NCBI RefSeq assembly: GCF_029955155.1
Contig: NZ_JAPNOZ010000010.1
Coordinates: 589,661-653,660, forward strand
Reading direction: 5' to 3'
Length of the DNA: 64,000 bases
From: Psychrobacillus sp. NEAU-3TGS
GTDB lineage: Bacteria > Bacillota > Bacilli > Bacillales_A > Planococcaceae
In this document: positions 45,335 through 53,263 of the stretch, one piece after another
How the letters are laid out: each line of letters starts with the position of its first letter
How positions within the stretch are numbered: position 1 is the first letter of the stretch
Program-made: the position numbers and the translations under genes
The notes under the pieces: generated by a model
The model's input: the letters and a program-made list of their open reading frames with translations, nothing else
What the model was told of the DNA's origin: nothing
Databases searched by the model: none

Positions 45335-45374
45335 AAAAAAGAGGACGACTCGTTTGGGAGTCGCCCTCTTTTTG
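45335..45374 (-). terminator. Terminator of the sigI-rsgI operon
   Basis: AAAAAGAGG-CGACT paired with AGTCG-CCTCTTTTT (one mismatch) and an 8-base loop, with T residues on both sides; four bases after the rsgI stop. Confidence 0.8.
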
Positions 45375-45378
45375 TGTA

Positions 45379-46371
45379 CTATTGCTTGTTGTTATTGTTT
45401 CCTTCTTTATTCTTGTTACCTTGATTATTGGAGTTTTTGTTCTCCTGATTGTTGGTATTATTATTTCCTTGATTGTTATGAGGCTTATTTTCTTTATTGC
45501 TGTTTTCATTTCCTTGATTATTATTGTGATTATTTCCCTGATTACCGTTATTTTTCTTCTCTACCTTTTGTTCTTCTTTTTCGTTTTTCTTTTGTGATTT
45601 TTCTTCTTGTTTCTCTTGCTTTATTTGTTGTTTCTCTACTTTCGGTTGCGGAATTTCTTTAGGCGGAGCCTGCTGCATATCTTGCTTGGTTTCTGGAGTA
45701 GACGGTTGAGCTGGCGCTGGTTTTTGCTCTTTCTTTATTGCTGGTACTTGTTCGGTTTTTCTTAGTTGTTTGATCGTTTGGTTGTTTTTGTTTGCTTTCG
45801 TTCGTTCTTCTTCTGTGCTTTCGGATACGTGCCAGGTTCGATTAGTGTGTTCGTTTTGTACGGTACGAACTGCTTCTTCGACGATTTTCTTCGCTGCTGG
45901 CTCTTCGTTTTCGTATACCATGATGATTTCTAGTTTTTCTACTTTTGGATTCATCTGGCTTACTGCTTTATCTAGCACAATCGCTAAAGGTAGTCCTTCC
46001 CATTCACCCATGGATATCGGCTCATTAGCTAGAGACCTTAGGGAGACGACGTTACCTTTCTGATTTACACCTAGTTCAAGTGCCGTTTCTCCTTCCAGCT
46101 GCACGTAAGCTGCTAGTGCACTACTCGTTTTAGGAATGAAAGATGCCACCAAAAATACAAGTAGCACCGCTGCGACAAGTGCTGGTCCGATGAAAAAAGG
46201 TTTGGCACGCTTCTGTTGAAGAGCCCCTTTTACTAACTGAAATTCCACTTCCTCCCCAATTTCGGGATTTGGGATGACTGGAATACCACGTAGAAACTTA
46301 CCTTCTTCCGTCAGGAAAACCGAGTATTTACTTTTCTTCTCGCAAACAATGCCCTTGTATGTGCGCATCAT
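45379..46371 (-). CDS. rsgI: Anti-sigma-I factor RsgI, with long asparagine-rich tail
   Basis: A 330-residue membrane anti-sigma factor. Residues ~1-55 are the RsgI N-terminal domain (GIVCEKKSKYSVFLTEEGKFLRGIP) that should bind SigI. One membrane span lies at ~66-84. An extracellular domain follows to ~195 (SALAAYVQLEGETALELGVN). Then comes a Gln/Glu/Lys-rich stretch, and the last ~60 residues are dominated by Asn in NNQGN-type repeats. The ATG overlaps the sigI stop (ATGA), with AAAGGAG seven bases upstream. Confidence 0.9.
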   Translation of the reverse strand: MMRTYKGIVCEKKSKYSVFLTEEGKFLRGIPVIPNPEIGEEVEFQLVKGALQQKRAKPFFIGPALVAAVLLVFLVASFIPKTSSALAAYVQLEGETALELGVNQKGNVVSLRSLANEPISMGEWEGLPLAIVLDKAVSQMNPKVEKLEIIMVYENEEPAAKKIVEEAVRTVQNEHTNRTWHVSESTEEERTKANKNNQTIKQLRKTEQVPAIKKEQKPAPAQPSTPETKQDMQQAPPKEIPQPKVEKQQIKQEKQEEKSQKKNEKEEQKVEKKNNGNQGNNHNNNQGNENSNKENKPHNNQGNNNTNNQENKNSNNQGNKNKEGNNNNKQ

Positions 46372-47120
46372 ATGATTTCTCCTTTTACGTACTCTTTTAT
46401 ATAAACGAAGTCACTGTTTAACAATAAGACAACGGCAATCATATATTTGCGATGCCGTTCCAATGTTTTTCGAGATACCTCGACAATTGCTTCGATTTCT
46501 TTCAATGGTAGTTGTTTGGTTTTCATTAAGTGCTCATAGAATTCTTCCGTTTCGGCGACAATTTGCGCGATTTGAAATGCCGTTTTTCTTGCATCCGCAT
46601 GCTTTGGTGCTACTTTTGTAAGCTCATCAAATGATAAATTAAATGTCGCTAATAGTTCACGGTAACGAATCAGCTCTTCCCTTCTTGTAGCTATTCGCTG
46701 TTCTTCTATGTATGTATGGATAGATTGTTTATCTAATAGAAAATGTTGTTCTGATGTTGCCGCTTCTTCGTTAGCTTGCATGAAGAGCTCTTTCTCGTTT
46801 CTTGCAGCTTCTTTTCGGATGAAATCGATCATACGTCTTTTGATGATAAGATGTGCAAATGTTTGGATAGAGGCATCTTTTGAAGAATCAAAAGCCATTA
46901 CCGCTTCATGAAACCCATTCATCGCTACACTAAACTCCTCATCATGCTCATCAATCGGCCTTTTGCAAATAAAGGATGCCGTTTTTTTTATAAATGGGGT
47001 AAAGGCAAAAAGGAGGTCACTGAGAACCTCCTCATCGCCTGCTTTCGCCTTATGAGCAAGCTCGTTCATTGTTTGTTTTGTTTTTGTTTTGAATAATCCT
47101 TGAATAATGGACAAAAGCAT
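46368..47120 (-). CDS. sigI: RNA polymerase sigma factor SigI
   Basis: A 250-residue alternative sigma factor. Region 2 (~25-100) shows FIKKTASFICKRPIDEHDEEFSVAMNGFHEAVMAFDSSK and FAHLIIKRRMIDFIRKE. The C-terminal SigI-type helix-turn-helix is LPLKEIEAIVEVSRKTLERHRKYMIAV. Pairing with rsgI confirms the family. In B. subtilis SigI responds to heat and cell-wall stress. GGAGGG is five bases before the ATG. Confidence 0.94.
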   Translation of the reverse strand: MLLSIIQGLFKTKTKQTMNELAHKAKAGDEEVLSDLLFAFTPFIKKTASFICKRPIDEHDEEFSVAMNGFHEAVMAFDSSKDASIQTFAHLIIKRRMIDFIRKEAARNEKELFMQANEEAATSEQHFLLDKQSIHTYIEEQRIATRREELIRYRELLATFNLSFDELTKVAPKHADARKTAFQIAQIVAETEEFYEHLMKTKQLPLKEIEAIVEVSRKTLERHRKYMIAVVLLLNSDFVYIKEYVKGEII

Positions 47121-47206
47121 ACATACCCTCCGTTCTCACCTTGACCGGTCGTCCCTTATTGTAATGGGTAGATCGGTAAATGAAAAGCGGTTATTTTGCG
47201 AAATGA

Positions 47207-47896
47207 TTAGTCTTCGTTTTTTTTGTTCTTTTTGTTGTCTTGTTTTTCAGCCTTGTGTTCTGCTTGTAATGCTTTTCGTTCTTCTTTGTGCTCTTCTTTC
47301 AAAGCTTTACGCTCTGCTTTTTGTTCTTCTTGAAGTGCTTTACGTTGTTCTTTTGTAGATGTCACTTCTTCCACAGGTTTTTCCTCAGTTGGTTCTTCTG
47401 CTTTAGGTTGCTCTACTTTAGGTTCTTCTACTTTTGGTACTTCCGTTTTTGGTGCTTCTACTACTGGTTTTTCAGTTTCTGGTTGTTCCACTTCTGGTTG
47501 TTCTGTTTTTGGCTCTTCAATTTCAGGAGTTTCTGACTCCGCTTGTTGGGCAGCTTCAAATTTTGCGATTGCACGTTCTGCATTTCGTTTGATCGCCGCT
47601 TTAGCAGTTTCATTGCCGGCATTTTCATATGCTTTTGAGAGTGCTTCTAAGTTTCCAACTGGGTAATTTTCTGGAATTTGAATATCCAATCCTACCGTAT
47701 CTCCCGTTGTTACTTCACTCTTGGAATCTTCTGTAGTTTTTGTAGTAGTTTCAGTTGTCTCTTCTGTTGTTTTTGTTAATTTACTCAAATCAACCGTATC
47801 AAATAGATTTTCATTTGCCCATGCGTATCCACTACCTGTTACTGTAAGTGTTGCGACTAATAATGCTGCGCTAGTTTTCTTCCATTTCATCTGCAT
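47207..47896 (-). CDS. Secreted Glu/Lys/Pro-rich protein preceding sigI
   Basis: A 229-residue exported protein of unknown function. The signal peptide ends near AWA (residue 28). A Thr-rich stretch (TTEETTETTTKTTE) follows, then a short helical domain (NLEALSKAYENAGNETAKAAIKRNAERAIAKFEAAQQ). Next come Pro/Glu/Val repeats (PKVEEPKVEQPKAEEP), and last charged repeats (EQKAERKALKEEHKEERKAL). GAGGTGA is seven bases before the ATG. It lies 86 bp upstream of sigI with no terminator between, so it may share SigI control. Confidence 0.8.
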   Translation of the reverse strand: MQMKWKKTSAALLVATLTVTGSGYAWANENLFDTVDLSKLTKTTEETTETTTKTTEDSKSEVTTGDTVGLDIQIPENYPVGNLEALSKAYENAGNETAKAAIKRNAERAIAKFEAAQQAESETPEIEEPKTEQPEVEQPETEKPVVEAPKTEVPKVEEPKVEQPKAEEPTEEKPVEEVTSTKEQRKALQEEQKAERKALKEEHKEERKALQAEHKAEKQDNKKNKKNED

Positions 47897-48030
47897 ATTC
47901 CAATCACCTCGAATAAAATTTTGTCCTTGTTTCTATGTTCGGACACTCTATTATTCGTAGGCACTTTTCTGTTTATGGGGGTGACGTTAGAAAAAATAAT
48001 ATTACAGATATATTACAGGTGACCGGCACA

Positions 48031-48066
48031 AAAAAAGAACGACTTTTAGGAAGTCGCTCTTTTTTC
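48031..48066 (-). terminator. Terminator overlapping the 3' end of the EamA gene
   Basis: Arms AAAAAAGA-CGACTT and AAGTCG-TCTTTTTT with a 5-base loop. The last codons and stop of the gene at 48046 form one arm; T residues follow on the minus strand. Confidence 0.75.
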
Positions 48067-48963
48067 TCTATATTTCTTCCACATATCTTCAGCTGCTCCA
48101 GATCCGAGCATTACGCCTATTATGATGAGAAACAGGCCGATGAAATGGCGTCCTGTTAATATTTCGCCTAGGAAAATGGCGGATAGAATTAGCGAGAATA
48201 ATGGATTTAAGTTCATAAATATTGCTGATTTCGTTGCGCCAGCTTTGCCTACTGCGTAGTTGTACATCATGTGGCCGATGGCAGTGCAGATGATTGCCGA
48301 GGTTAAGAATAGTACCCAAAACGTCGGATTCGTTTCTGCGAACACGGCGATTCCTCCAGGTTCTTGTATAAAACTTATGATGACTAATACTACTGCACCG
48401 ATCAACATCATATATGCAGTCAGCAATCGTGGGTCAAGTGTTGCTGCTGCTTTACTCACGACCATATAGCTGAGTACTTGCGCCAAAATAGCGAGAAATA
48501 CGTAAAAGTCTCCAATATTTGCTCCGTTCGACTCGCCCCCGCCAACTAAAATAGATACACTTACTCCAGCGAGTCCGAATACTAGACCAAGCCACTGAAA
48601 TTTCGTTGGAAAGTATTTTAATATAATAGCTGCAGATATGGCTGTTAGCATTGGTCCAGTACCTAAAATGAGTCCACCGTGGGTACCACTTGTGATGGAT
48701 AAACCGATATTTAGGAAATAGTGGTGCAAGACGACATTTGTTAAAGAGCCCAGCAATATATATTTCCACTCTTGTTTTGTCGGTTTACGGAGGAGTTTCA
48801 TTTTCCATAAGATGATAAATACTGCTAAACTAGCGCATAGTATTCGAATAGCCGTTAAAGAAACGGGTGGTACTACGGTTACTAAATATTTTAATATAGG
48901 AAGGTTGGCTCCCCAAACGAACATAACGAACACGAGCATGGCGTAAATTTTCCATTCTTTCAC
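48046..48963 (-). CDS. EamA-family (drug/metabolite superfamily) exporter
   Basis: A 305-residue inner-membrane protein with ten hydrophobic spans in two EamA halves (~5-140 and ~150-290), starting YAMLVFVMFVWGANLPILKYLV. Substrate cannot be read. The start is GTG 48963, with AGGAGG seven bases before it. It lies 15 bp after panF, in the yhdT-panF transcript. Confidence 0.9.
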   Translation of the reverse strand: MKEWKIYAMLVFVMFVWGANLPILKYLVTVVPPVSLTAIRILCASLAVFIILWKMKLLRKPTKQEWKYILLGSLTNVVLHHYFLNIGLSITSGTHGGLILGTGPMLTAISAAIILKYFPTKFQWLGLVFGLAGVSVSILVGGGESNGANIGDFYVFLAILAQVLSYMVVSKAAATLDPRLLTAYMMLIGAVVLVIISFIQEPGGIAVFAETNPTFWVLFLTSAIICTAIGHMMYNYAVGKAGATKSAIFMNLNPLFSLILSAIFLGEILTGRHFIGLFLIIIGVMLGSGAAEDMWKKYREKRATS

Positions 48964-48978
48964 TTGAGGGCCTCCTTG

Positions 48979-50424
48979 TTAAAAAATGTATTTGGTTTTC
49001 TTGATCAATAAGCTACATGCCACATAAGCAAGTAGTGATAAAATAACGGGCAGCACAACTGTGTGCATGCCGAATAGATTGCCGTATGCTTCATTATAAA
49101 AGTGTAACGCAATATAGGAAATAATTCCAGTAAGCATGGATGCAATAGCTCCATATTTATTGCCATATGACCAGTACAGACCGAGCACAACTGGCCAGAT
49201 AAATGCCGCTTCTAATCCCCCAAATGCAAATAAGTTCAGGAAAATAAGTAAGTCAGGAGGATCCAAAGCCAATAAAAAGACGATGGAACCTAATAGAGTT
49301 GTTACCCCAAAGCTCAGTCGTTTAATCGATTTCTCGCTTGCATCTGGCTTTATGTAGTTAATATATACATCTTTTACAATAGAGGAACTCACTAAAATGA
49401 GTAGCGAATCGACCGTCGACATTATGGCTGCAAGTGGGGCAGCTAGTACTATTCCCGCAAGCCAAGCAGGGAGCACTTTCAGCGTCACAAGCGGTATTAC
49501 CGAATCCGCGATCTCCACACCAGGTAATATTGGCCGAGCAAATATCCCGATTAAATGCATATTCAGCATGATAAATCCAGTGACAATCGTTCCGATTACT
49601 AGTGCTCGGTGCATCGAGCGTGTGTTTTTATAGGACATTGCACGCACTGCCATTTGCGGTAGCCCGACAACACCTACACCGACAAGTATCCAAAAGGACG
49701 ATACATATGCAGCGGATAAATTTCCTTCATTGCCGTATGGCGTCAAAAGTCTTGGGTTCTCTGCAAGTAGATCCTGTATAATGTTCGGTACACCACCGCC
49801 AGCGATTATAACGGCTATCAATAAAATAAGCGTTCCGATGACCATTACGGCTCCTTGCACAGCGTCCGTCACCGCAACTGCTCGGAAACCTCCTATTACG
49901 ACATACACAAGCACCGATATAGCAAAGATAAATAAGGCCGTCGTATATTGCACGCCGGTTAATGATTCGATCAAACGACCACCACCGACCCATTGTGCGG
50001 TCATTGCGGAAAATAAAAAGATAATCATACTAATCGCCGCGAGCAACACAACCACAGAGCTATTATAGCGCACTTTTAAGAAATCAATTAATGTGATTGC
50101 ATTGTACTTTCGAGCTAAAATGGAAAATTTCTTGCCTAACACAAGCAATATAAAATACCCAGTGACAACTTGTGTCATGGCAAGCAGTACCCAACCGAAG
50201 CCCATTGTATAGGCGGTTCCGGGTCCACCTAGAAAACTCGATGCACTTCCATATGTTGCAACCATCGTCATTGCGAGCACAAATCCACCTAGCTCTCGTC
50301 CACCTAAAAAATAGTCTTGTAAAAACCCGCCAGTGGGCGATTCCACTTTTTTGCTGGACCATAAGCCAATGATAAAAATAAGTACTAAAAAAATAACAAG
50401 CGGAATGATCACCCCGATATTCAT
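48979..50424 (-). CDS. panF: Sodium/pantothenate symporter (SSS family)
   Basis: A 481-residue sodium:solute symporter with about 13 spans. It has GGRELGGFVLAMTMVATYGSASSFLGGPG near the N-terminus and AAPLAAIMSTVDSLLILVSSSIVKDVY, the SSS signature region. The preceding YhdT gene, overlapping by ATGA, is the classical companion of panF, which supports pantothenate as substrate. Confidence 0.88.
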   Translation of the reverse strand: MNIGVIIPLVIFLVLIFIIGLWSSKKVESPTGGFLQDYFLGGRELGGFVLAMTMVATYGSASSFLGGPGTAYTMGFGWVLLAMTQVVTGYFILLVLGKKFSILARKYNAITLIDFLKVRYNSSVVVLLAAISMIIFLFSAMTAQWVGGGRLIESLTGVQYTTALFIFAISVLVYVVIGGFRAVAVTDAVQGAVMVIGTLILLIAVIIAGGGVPNIIQDLLAENPRLLTPYGNEGNLSAAYVSSFWILVGVGVVGLPQMAVRAMSYKNTRSMHRALVIGTIVTGFIMLNMHLIGIFARPILPGVEIADSVIPLVTLKVLPAWLAGIVLAAPLAAIMSTVDSLLILVSSSIVKDVYINYIKPDASEKSIKRLSFGVTTLLGSIVFLLALDPPDLLIFLNLFAFGGLEAAFIWPVVLGLYWSYGNKYGAIASMLTGIISYIALHFYNEAYGNLFGMHTVVLPVILSLLAYVACSLLIKKTKYIF

Positions 50425-50681
50425 GACTCATCCCCCTCTTCCTCAAACGACACATCTTTTAAAATATACTTTGCGAGAACTATCACCGTTACCGATATGA
50501 GGATGAACCCGATGATACAGCTATAAAAAAACCAATCTGGGAAGCCGAGGATATACGTGTATTCCTCTACCGGCCGTGAGCCTAGCCCATATGCAAAACC
50601 GAACCACCATACAAAGTGAGCAACCGCCAGACCCACTCCGATCCATGCCTCACGGTGGGCGATTTTAAATCTTGGATCCAT
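50421..50681 (-). CDS. yhdT: YhdT-family small membrane protein (DUF997)
   Basis: An 86-residue protein with two membrane spans (~15-32 and ~50-72) and the family motifs REAWIGVGLAVAHFVWWFGFAYGLG and FPDWFFYSCIIGF. It is routinely encoded next to panF; its role is not established. GAGGTGG precedes the ATG. It overlaps panF by four bases. Confidence 0.88.
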   Translation of the reverse strand: MDPRFKIAHREAWIGVGLAVAHFVWWFGFAYGLGSRPVEEYTYILGFPDWFFYSCIIGFILISVTVIVLAKYILKDVSFEEEGDES

Positions 50682-50794
50682 TAATATCCACCTCTTGCGT
50701 TTATATTATTACATTAGTATAGCGAAGTTATTTTGAGTTGTTAAGGGGAGATTTTTGGTTGGAGATTTAGATGAATCGATTGAGGGAGATTGAT

Positions 50795-51243
50795 TGTTTG
50801 TCCGAGAAGACTCGGGGATTGTCCAAGAATATTGGTTTGTTGTCCAGAACTAGACTGTGATTGTCCAACTATTTGAGCTGATTGTCCAGGTTTTGCATTG
50901 GATTGTCCAACTTCGGGGAGAGATTGTCCAAGTTCTAAATAATTGTCTAACTTTCGTGGGTGATTGTCCAACTATTTGAGCTGATTGTCCAGGTTTTGCA
51001 TTGGATTGTCCAACTTCGCGGAGAGATTGTCCAAGTTCTAATTGATTGTCCAACTTTCGTGCGTGATTGTCCAACTATTTGGGGGGATTGTCCAGGTTTT
51101 GCATTGGATTGTCCAACTTGGGGGAGAGATTGTCCAACTTCTAAATAATTGTCTAACTTTCGTGCGTGATTGCCCATCTATTTGAGGTGATTGTCCAGGT
51201 TTTGCATTAGATTGTCCAACTTCCGGGAGAGATTGTCCAAGAG
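50795..51243. repeat. 103-bp higher-order tandem array built of phased ~20.6-bp TTGTCCA units
   Basis: Copies start at 50858, 50961, 51064 and 51167 (period exactly 103 bp; the last is cut short), with a degenerate lead-in from about 50795. Each copy has five sub-units of 21, 20, 21, 20 and 21 bp, each carrying ATTGTCCA or a close variant; I count 22 motif copies. Because 103 is not a multiple of three, the short overlapping frames on the minus strand change frame from copy to copy and are not a gene. It fills the gap between yhdT and the terminator at 51285. Confidence 0.9.
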
Positions 51244-51284
51244 TGATGTTACTGACGCCAAGCGCAAGTAACAACCCGACAACA

Positions 51285-51326
51285 AAGAAACCAGCTGTTG
51301 CGTTTAGTGCAACAGCTGGTTTCTTT
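51285..51326 (-). terminator. Strong terminator of the S41/membrane-fusion operon
   Basis: A perfect 15-bp stem GAAACCAGCTGTTGC/GCAACAGCTGGTTTC with a 7-base loop, touching the TAA at 51326. Confidence 0.85.
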
Positions 51327-52573
51327 TATTTGTAAGTTAAATATCTAGCGTAGTCTTTCCATCCGATTGCTTTGATGCTATTCCAGGATGGAAGGTCGCG
51401 TGGGAATGGTAGGAAAGCTGGTGCTTCTTCGGTTTTTGGATCTCCGTTAAGTACGATGCTATCGTTTTGCAAGCCTTCCGATAGAATCGCGTGTTTTTTC
51501 AAGTCAAATGGTACTGTTACTTGTGCTCGCATGATTTTTCCATCTGCTGAAAGGGTGTATACTTCGGCAGTTTCATCTGACCGATTTAGGAGCCAGTTTG
51601 CTTTCACGCGCACAGCATTTTCCGCTTCATTTGTGATGAGGACGGAGTTGATGTTTGCTGAAAACGGTAATGATTCTAGTTGTTCTTCTAGTTGGATTTG
51701 TACTTCGTATACAGGTTCATTTGGATTTTCACCAAATTGCTTGTATGCTTTTAGCCACTTGGATTCGTTTGCTGGTACTTGCGTTTTCGCAAAAACAGTT
51801 CCCTCTACTACGCCCTCTCGGTGGGCGGAGTAGTTGTTTACTCGTTGACCTTCGTTGATTTGGTGCCATTCATCTTCTTTTGCATACGTGATGACCGATT
51901 TTTCATTTGCATAAATGGTGATGAAATAGCTGCCATTTCGTTCTTCGATTGTAGCAATATTCCCTTCTATTGGGCTTAGTAATGCTGTTTCGCCAGAATT
52001 TTGGCTAAGTTGAGTGCTGACAATTTTTAGCTTGCGGTCTATTTCAGCAATTTTTTGTTCTGTTTCAGCAATTGCTTGGGAGAAGTTCCCTTCTGGTGAA
52101 ACGTTTACGTCGACTTGCACATTTACGGTCGTTTCATCATTCCCCGCTGTTTGGTTGCTAGTCGAGTTGGAGCCTGCTCCGTAGCGCTCTGATTCAAGGT
52201 TGTCCATAATTTCATGGAGTTGCGATTGTTCTTCCGTGTACGCCTGTTGCTCAGATTCCCATTGCGCACGCTGTGCATCGGCTGACTGTGTATTTAAAGT
52301 AGCAAGCTCCGTTCCTTCTTGTACCATATCTCCTTCTGTCACGACGATGTCAGAAATAGCATCTACATCAACGGTGACTGTCATTTCATTGGTAGGTACG
52401 ACGACGGATTCTTTTTCCAGTTCTTTCGTATATGTACTTTCGTGTACGCGGTCGTATTCATGGACGTAATACGTTCTTTTTATCTCGCTTTTATCCGAAA
52501 ATAAAAGAATGGCGTTGGAAGCAACGAATGTAGATACTACGATGGCAATACCAATTGTTATCACTTTATTCAT
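51326..52573 (-). CDS. Membrane-fusion (HlyD/YknX-like) protein
   Basis: A 415-residue periplasmic-adaptor-type protein. There is one N-terminal membrane anchor (~5-22) and a lipoyl-like beta domain split by a coiled coil (VDAISDIVVTEGDMVQEGTELATLN; then QSADAQRAQWESEQQAYTEEQSQ and AIAETEQKIAEIDRKLKIVS; then LLSPIEGNIATIEE). A beta-barrel follows. Such adaptors normally work with an ABC exporter, but a terminator follows immediately and no ATPase is nearby. The ATG overlaps the upstream stop (ATGA), with AAGGGGGG eight bases before it. Confidence 0.83.
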   Translation of the reverse strand: MNKVITIGIAIVVSTFVASNAILLFSDKSEIKRTYYVHEYDRVHESTYTKELEKESVVVPTNEMTVTVDVDAISDIVVTEGDMVQEGTELATLNTQSADAQRAQWESEQQAYTEEQSQLHEIMDNLESERYGAGSNSTSNQTAGNDETTVNVQVDVNVSPEGNFSQAIAETEQKIAEIDRKLKIVSTQLSQNSGETALLSPIEGNIATIEERNGSYFITIYANEKSVITYAKEDEWHQINEGQRVNNYSAHREGVVEGTVFAKTQVPANESKWLKAYKQFGENPNEPVYEVQIQLEEQLESLPFSANINSVLITNEAENAVRVKANWLLNRSDETAEVYTLSADGKIMRAQVTVPFDLKKHAILSEGLQNDSIVLNGDPKTEEAPAFLPFPRDLPSWNSIKAIGWKDYARYLTYK

Positions 52574-53247
52574 ACGGATTGCCCCCCTTCGAACCATGCT
52601 TCCAGTGGAAGCACTTGGATTCCCGCTACGAATAAAGCAAGAAGCAGTTGGATCACTAGTAATATAATAAAGAGATTGCGAGCCGACATTTCGGTAAATG
52701 CTCTTAAAAAATGAAATTGAATAGCAATGATTAATCCAGTAATTAACGTTAATTCATTGAAAAAGTAAGTAAAGAACTCATTGTTTAAAAATGTTGCAGC
52801 AAGCGGTCCGAATGACAAAATGGAAAAGTCCGTTGTATACCCTACGATTGCATATAAGAAAAAAGTAAATGCTTTTTCCATTAACAGCAGTGCTACGACA
52901 AATAGCTGGATGACCGCCACTTTCGACAATTCAATTTTCGTTATCTTATGTAATAGAAAGGCAATTCCAAAGAAATGGAACGCCATGTAAAGAAAGGACC
53001 AAATAATTGCTCCTATTAAAGATGTCGCTCGCGCAATGACGAATGTATCTTCAAAGCCACCCACAAATAGAGAAGTGAGTCCTTCTGTGTGCATACCCCA
53101 TATATCACGAAGTGCAAAAAGGAGGACTCCAAGTATTGCGATTAGCCAGACACGCTTTTCAAAGCCGCGCATCTTTGTATCTTCTAGTGACCCTATTAAC
53201 TCATTTCGGTTAAAAAGGTATTTCCAAAATCGAAATTCAAAAAACAT
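52570..53247 (-). CDS. Multi-span membrane protein, possibly Yip1/YknW-like
   Basis: A 225-residue integral membrane protein with about five hydrophobic segments after a short amphipathic N-terminus (FFEFRFWKYLFNRNELIGS). Layout and size resemble Yip1-domain proteins such as B. subtilis YknW, which is encoded next to the YknX adaptor; here too the adaptor gene follows, overlapping by four bases. The family call is tentative. AGGGGGA is eight bases before the ATG. Confidence 0.72.
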   Translation of the reverse strand: MFFEFRFWKYLFNRNELIGSLEDTKMRGFEKRVWLIAILGVLLFALRDIWGMHTEGLTSLFVGGFEDTFVIARATSLIGAIIWSFLYMAFHFFGIAFLLHKITKIELSKVAVIQLFVVALLLMEKAFTFFLYAIVGYTTDFSILSFGPLAATFLNNEFFTYFFNELTLITGLIIAIQFHFLRAFTEMSARNLFIILLVIQLLLALFVAGIQVLPLEAWFEGGQSV

Positions 53248-53263
53248 TCCATTGTTCCCCCTC

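Noticed and set aside
45354-45662. Hydrophobic plus-strand frames opposite the end of rsgI
   Set aside because: They are the complement of the Asn/Gln/Lys-rich rsgI tail and of its terminator, which gives artificial Leu/Phe/Tyr-rich peptides.
50858-51243. CRISPR array
   Set aside because: Both the motif and the sequences between motifs recur from unit to unit, so there are no unique spacers, and no cas genes are present.
50741-51274. Four overlapping minus-strand frames rich in VGQS and WTI peptides, seemingly a repeat protein
   Set aside because: The repeat period of 103 bp shifts frame at each unit, the frames have no RBS or common start, and the same words appear in all three frames; it is a DNA repeat, not a protein.
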